Shown here in pieces: positions 6,000 through 8,205 of a DNA stretch of 8,205 bases. The stretch spans positions 1-8,205 of the forward strand of contig JAAYXN010000382.1 in the NCBI GenBank assembly GCA_012515885.1. Direction: 5' to 3'. The notes under the pieces were generated by a model. That model worked only from the letters and a program-made list of their open reading frames with translations. It ran no database searches and was not told the origin of the DNA. The stretch comes from Rhodococcus sp. (in: high G+C Gram-positive bacteria) (GTDB lineage Bacteria > Actinomycetota > Actinomycetes > Mycobacteriales > Mycobacteriaceae). Both the position numbers and the translations under genes were made by a program. Positions within the stretch are counted from its first letter, which is position 1. Each line of letters opens with the position of its first letter.

Positions 6000-7430
6000 C
6001 TACAGGCCCTTGAGTTCCTCGATGACCTCGGAAACCATCTTCTTCGCGTCACCGAACAGCATCGACGTCTGCGTCAACGTGAACAGTGGGTTCTCGATGC
6101 CTGCGTAACCGGAGCTCATTCCTCGCTTGAGGACGATGACCGACTTCGACTGGTCAACGTTGAGGATCGGCATGCCGTAGATCGGGCTTGACGAATCGCT
6201 GCGTGCAGCCGGGTTGGTGACGTCGTTAGCACCGATGACGATGGTGACGTCCGTGCGGCCGAACTCGCCGTTGATGTCATCCATTTCCTTCATCGCGTCG
6301 TACGCGACGTCCGCCTCAGCGAGCAGCACGTTCATGTGGCCGGGCATACGACCAGCGACAGGGTGGATCGCGTACTTGACCTCGACGCCGCGAGCCTCAA
6401 GCATCTCCGCCATTTCCTTCACAGCGTGCTGAGCCTGCGCCACAGCGAGACCGTAACCGGGAACGACGATGACCTGGTTGGCGTATGCCATCTGGATCGC
6501 CGCATCGGAAGCGGACGTTGCCTTGACGGTGCCACCGGAAGCGGTGACGCCACCAGCGGCGTCGTCAGAGCCACCGAATGCGCCGAACAAAATGGCCGGG
6601 ATCGAGCGGTTCATGGCCTTAGCCATGAGGTTGGTCAAGATGGTGCCGGACGCGCCGACGATCATGCCGGCAACGATCATCGCCTGGTTGTTGAGCGCCA
6701 GACCCGCAGCTGCAGCGGACAGACCGGTGAGTGCGTTGAGCAGCGAGATCACGACAGGCATGTCAGCGCCGCCGATGGGCAGCACGACGAACAGACCCAT
6801 CAGGCCCGCGAAGATCAGCAGCAGGCCGATCCACCACGATGCCAGCGGCTCTCCATCGGCACTAACACCGATGTAGATCGCGACGGCGATCGAAGCAATA
6901 ACGAGAATGATGTTGGCGATCTGGAACAGCTTGGCACCGGAGACGAACTTCTTCTCCAGGTTTTTGTTGAGCAGTTCCTGCAGCTTCGCGAATGCGACCA
7001 GCGAACCCCAGAACGAGATCGAGCCGATGATGGCTGCGAACAGCGAACCAACGATCATGACGACTGTCGGCTCATCTTTGAGCGTGGTGAACGACGACGA
7101 TTCGAGGTACTCGGCCCACGCGATCAGCGCGACCGTGCCACCACCGACACCGTTGAACAGCGCCACAAGCTGCGGCATTTCGGTCATCTTCGTCTTGATG
7201 GCCGGTGGCACACCGAGGATCACACCGACGGCGAGGCCACCGATGATCAGGCCCCAGTGGCTGGTGTTGCGAATGTCGATCAGGACCGCAACAACGGCGA
7301 TACCCATACCGACGGCGGCGATGTAGTTGCCGCGCACTGCGGTCTTCGGGCCGGTGAGACCAGAAAGACCGTAAATGAACATCGCGAACGCGACGATGTA
7401 CAGGACTGAGACAAGGTAGTCGATACCCAT
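6000..7430 (-). CDS. pntB: NAD(P) transhydrogenase subunit beta
   Basis: This 476-residue membrane protein is the beta subunit of the proton-translocating transhydrogenase, which moves hydride from NADH to NADP+ using the proton gradient and so supplies NADPH. Roughly residues 1-285 are the membrane domain II, with about nine hydrophobic segments. A Gly/Ala/Ser-rich linker (about 286-312) leads to the cytosolic NADP(H)-binding domain III. Domain III shows GYGLAVAQAQH (325-335), HPVAGRMPGHMNVLLAEA (356-373), GANDVTNPAA (400-409) and KRGMSSGYAGIENPLF (435-450), all hallmarks of the family, so it looks complete and functional. Length is normal (about 460-480). The ATG overlaps the pntAb stop by one base (TGATG), and a strong AAGGAGG (7441-7447) lies 10 bases upstream. 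It is the last gene of the operon. Confidence 0.98.
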   Translation of the reverse strand: MGIDYLVSVLYIVAFAMFIYGLSGLTGPKTAVRGNYIAAVGMGIAVVAVLIDIRNTSHWGLIIGGLAVGVILGVPPAIKTKMTEMPQLVALFNGVGGGTVALIAWAEYLESSSFTTLKDEPTVVMIVGSLFAAIIGSISFWGSLVAFAKLQELLNKNLEKKFVSGAKLFQIANIILVIASIAVAIYIGVSADGEPLASWWIGLLLIFAGLMGLFVVLPIGGADMPVVISLLNALTGLSAAAAGLALNNQAMIVAGMIVGASGTILTNLMAKAMNRSIPAILFGAFGGSDDAAGGVTASGGTVKATSASDAAIQMAYANQVIVVPGYGLAVAQAQHAVKEMAEMLEARGVEVKYAIHPVAGRMPGHMNVLLAEADVAYDAMKEMDDINGEFGRTDVTIVIGANDVTNPAARSDSSSPIYGMPILNVDQSKSVIVLKRGMSSGYAGIENPLFTLTQTSMLFGDAKKMVSEVIEELKGL

Positions 7431-7747
7431 CAGGCGTCAGCCTCCTTCTTCTCAGCCTTCTTCGGCTTGAACATCGCGAGCATGCGGTCAGTAACCACGA
7501 AGCCACCGACGACGTTCAAGGTGCCGAACACCAACGCGACGAACAGGATGATGCGGATACCCCAGCTGGCATCTTCAGGCAGGTGCCCGAGCACAACCAG
7601 CGCACCGAGCACGACGATGCCGTGAATAGCGTTGGTTCCCGACATCAGCGGCGTGTGCAGCGTGTTCGGGACTTTAGAGATCACTGCGAAACCGACGAAT
7701 CCGGCCAAGACCAGGATCGCGATGTTCGCGAGCAGTTCGTTATACAT
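7430..7747 (-). CDS. pntAb: NAD(P) transhydrogenase subunit alpha, membrane part
   Basis: This 105-residue protein supplies the remaining membrane helices (domain II, alpha side) of the transhydrogenase. Three hydrophobic segments are visible (about 7-24, 42-57 and 65-86). The loop between the first two, VPNTLHTPLMSGTNAIHGIV (26-45), is the strongly conserved signature of this subunit. The C-terminus is a charged lysine/glutamate tail (94-105) facing the cytosol. In enterobacteria this region is fused to PntA; a separate gene, as here, is the arrangement of Rhodospirillum and mycobacteria. The ATG directly follows the pntAa stop with no gap, and AAGGAG (7757-7762) lies 9 bases upstream inside the pntAa end, so translation is coupled. 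Confidence 0.97.
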   Translation of the reverse strand: MYNELLANIAILVLAGFVGFAVISKVPNTLHTPLMSGTNAIHGIVVLGALVVLGHLPEDASWGIRIILFVALVFGTLNVVGGFVVTDRMLAMFKPKKAEKKEADA

Positions 7748-8205
7748 CTACGCGTTCTCCTTCGAACGGGTCACGCAAGCGCCCGCGAGGATCTCGTCCT
7801 CGAAATCGGGCGCAAACGAGCCGTCCTCGCCCTGCATCAGCGTGATCAGCTCGTACACGTTCTTCGAGTACAGCTCGGACGCATGTTCCGGCATGGTGGC
7901 CGGCAGGTTCAGCGGCGAGCAGATGGTGACGCCGTGCTTAACAACGGTCTGGCCGGGTTCGGTCAGTTCACAGTTGCCGCCCGTTTCACCGGCGAGGTCA
8001 ACGACGACACTGCCCGGCTTCATGCCTTCAACAGCTGCTGCCGTCACGAGGACCGGTGCGGGGCGACCCGGCACGAGTGCAGTGGTGATGACGACGTCGA
8101 AGCCCTTAATAGCGTCTTCGAGTGCCTGCTGCTGACGAGCCTTCTCGTCTTCGGTGAGTTCGCGGGCGTAGCCGCCTTCACCGGCAGCGTCGATACCGAG
8201 ATCGA
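7748..8205 (-). CDS. pntAa: NAD(P) transhydrogenase subunit alpha, NAD-binding part (N-terminus missing)
   Basis: The reading frame enters from the right edge and ends at a TAG at 7750-7748, giving about 151 C-terminal codons of a protein usually about 370-380 residues long. It is the soluble domain I that binds NAD(H). The visible part includes GGYARELTEDE (about residues 10-20 of the fragment), then GFDVVITTALVPGRPAP, MKPGSVVVDLAGETGGNCE and NLPATMPEHASELY, all in the order seen in PntAa and the related alanine dehydrogenase fold. A GTG at 8074 is internal: the frame is open to 8205 and the upstream residues are equally family-like. It is the first visible gene of the operon, so the promoter lies outside this window. 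Confidence 0.96.
   Translation of the reverse strand, partial: DLGIDAAGEGGYARELTEDEKARQQQALEDAIKGFDVVITTALVPGRPAPVLVTAAAVEGMKPGSVVVDLAGETGGNCELTEPGQTVVKHGVTICSPLNLPATMPEHASELYSKNVYELITLMQGEDGSFAPDFEDEILAGACVTRSKENA

Noticed and set aside
6336..7409. A 357-codon open frame on the plus strand opposite pntB
   Set aside because: It lies wholly antisense to a gene with unmistakable family motifs, and its product is a run of Asp, Arg, His and Gln with no domain-like pattern, as expected from the codon bias of the opposite strand.

Overview
The window reads as chromosomal DNA from a fairly GC-rich actinobacterium. The closest gene-content match I know is the Mycobacteriales (mycobacteria, rhodococci, corynebacteria and relatives). 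The reasons are a HelZ-type SNF2 helicase, a proton-translocating transhydrogenase split into three genes (pntAa, pntAb, pntB), frequent GTG starts, a probable leaderless gene, and a terminator hairpin without a run of T. This assignment comes from family knowledge and composition by eye, not from a search. I see no mobile element, CRISPR array, tRNA or rRNA, and no gene-free stretch longer than about 105 bases.

Layout. On the minus strand, 29-2902 encodes a complete SNF2-family ATPase. Its stop overlaps the ATG of a further minus-strand gene, of which only ten codons are visible (1-32). Only 43 bases separate the helicase start from the divergent plus-strand block. That block has four genes in a row: a zinc-independent MDR/quinone-oxidoreductase-like enzyme (2946-3848), a membrane-anchored or secreted HNH-type nuclease (3953-4687), a hotdog-fold acyl-CoA thioesterase (4736-5194) and a small membrane protein that looks like a PAP2 phosphatase without its catalytic residues (5292-5921). 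These four genes are separated by gaps of 48 to 104 bases and share no obvious pathway, so they are probably not one tight operon. A strong hairpin (5940-5979) then separates them from the convergent minus-strand pntAa-pntAb-pntB operon, which runs off the right edge (pntAa lacks its N-terminus).

How the genes work together. The clear functional unit is pntAa-pntAb-pntB. These genes abut or overlap by a single base and have strong Shine-Dalgarno sites; together they encode the complex that uses the proton gradient to reduce NADP+ with NADH. The helicase and the gene after it are translationally coupled by a 4-base overlap and probably act together on nucleic acid. The plus-strand block looks like ordinary accessory metabolism and envelope functions. 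No single new system stands out. The most unusual items are the cysteine-rich exported HNH nuclease with a duplicated G-rich leader element and the apparently inactivated PAP2-like membrane protein with a structured leader.
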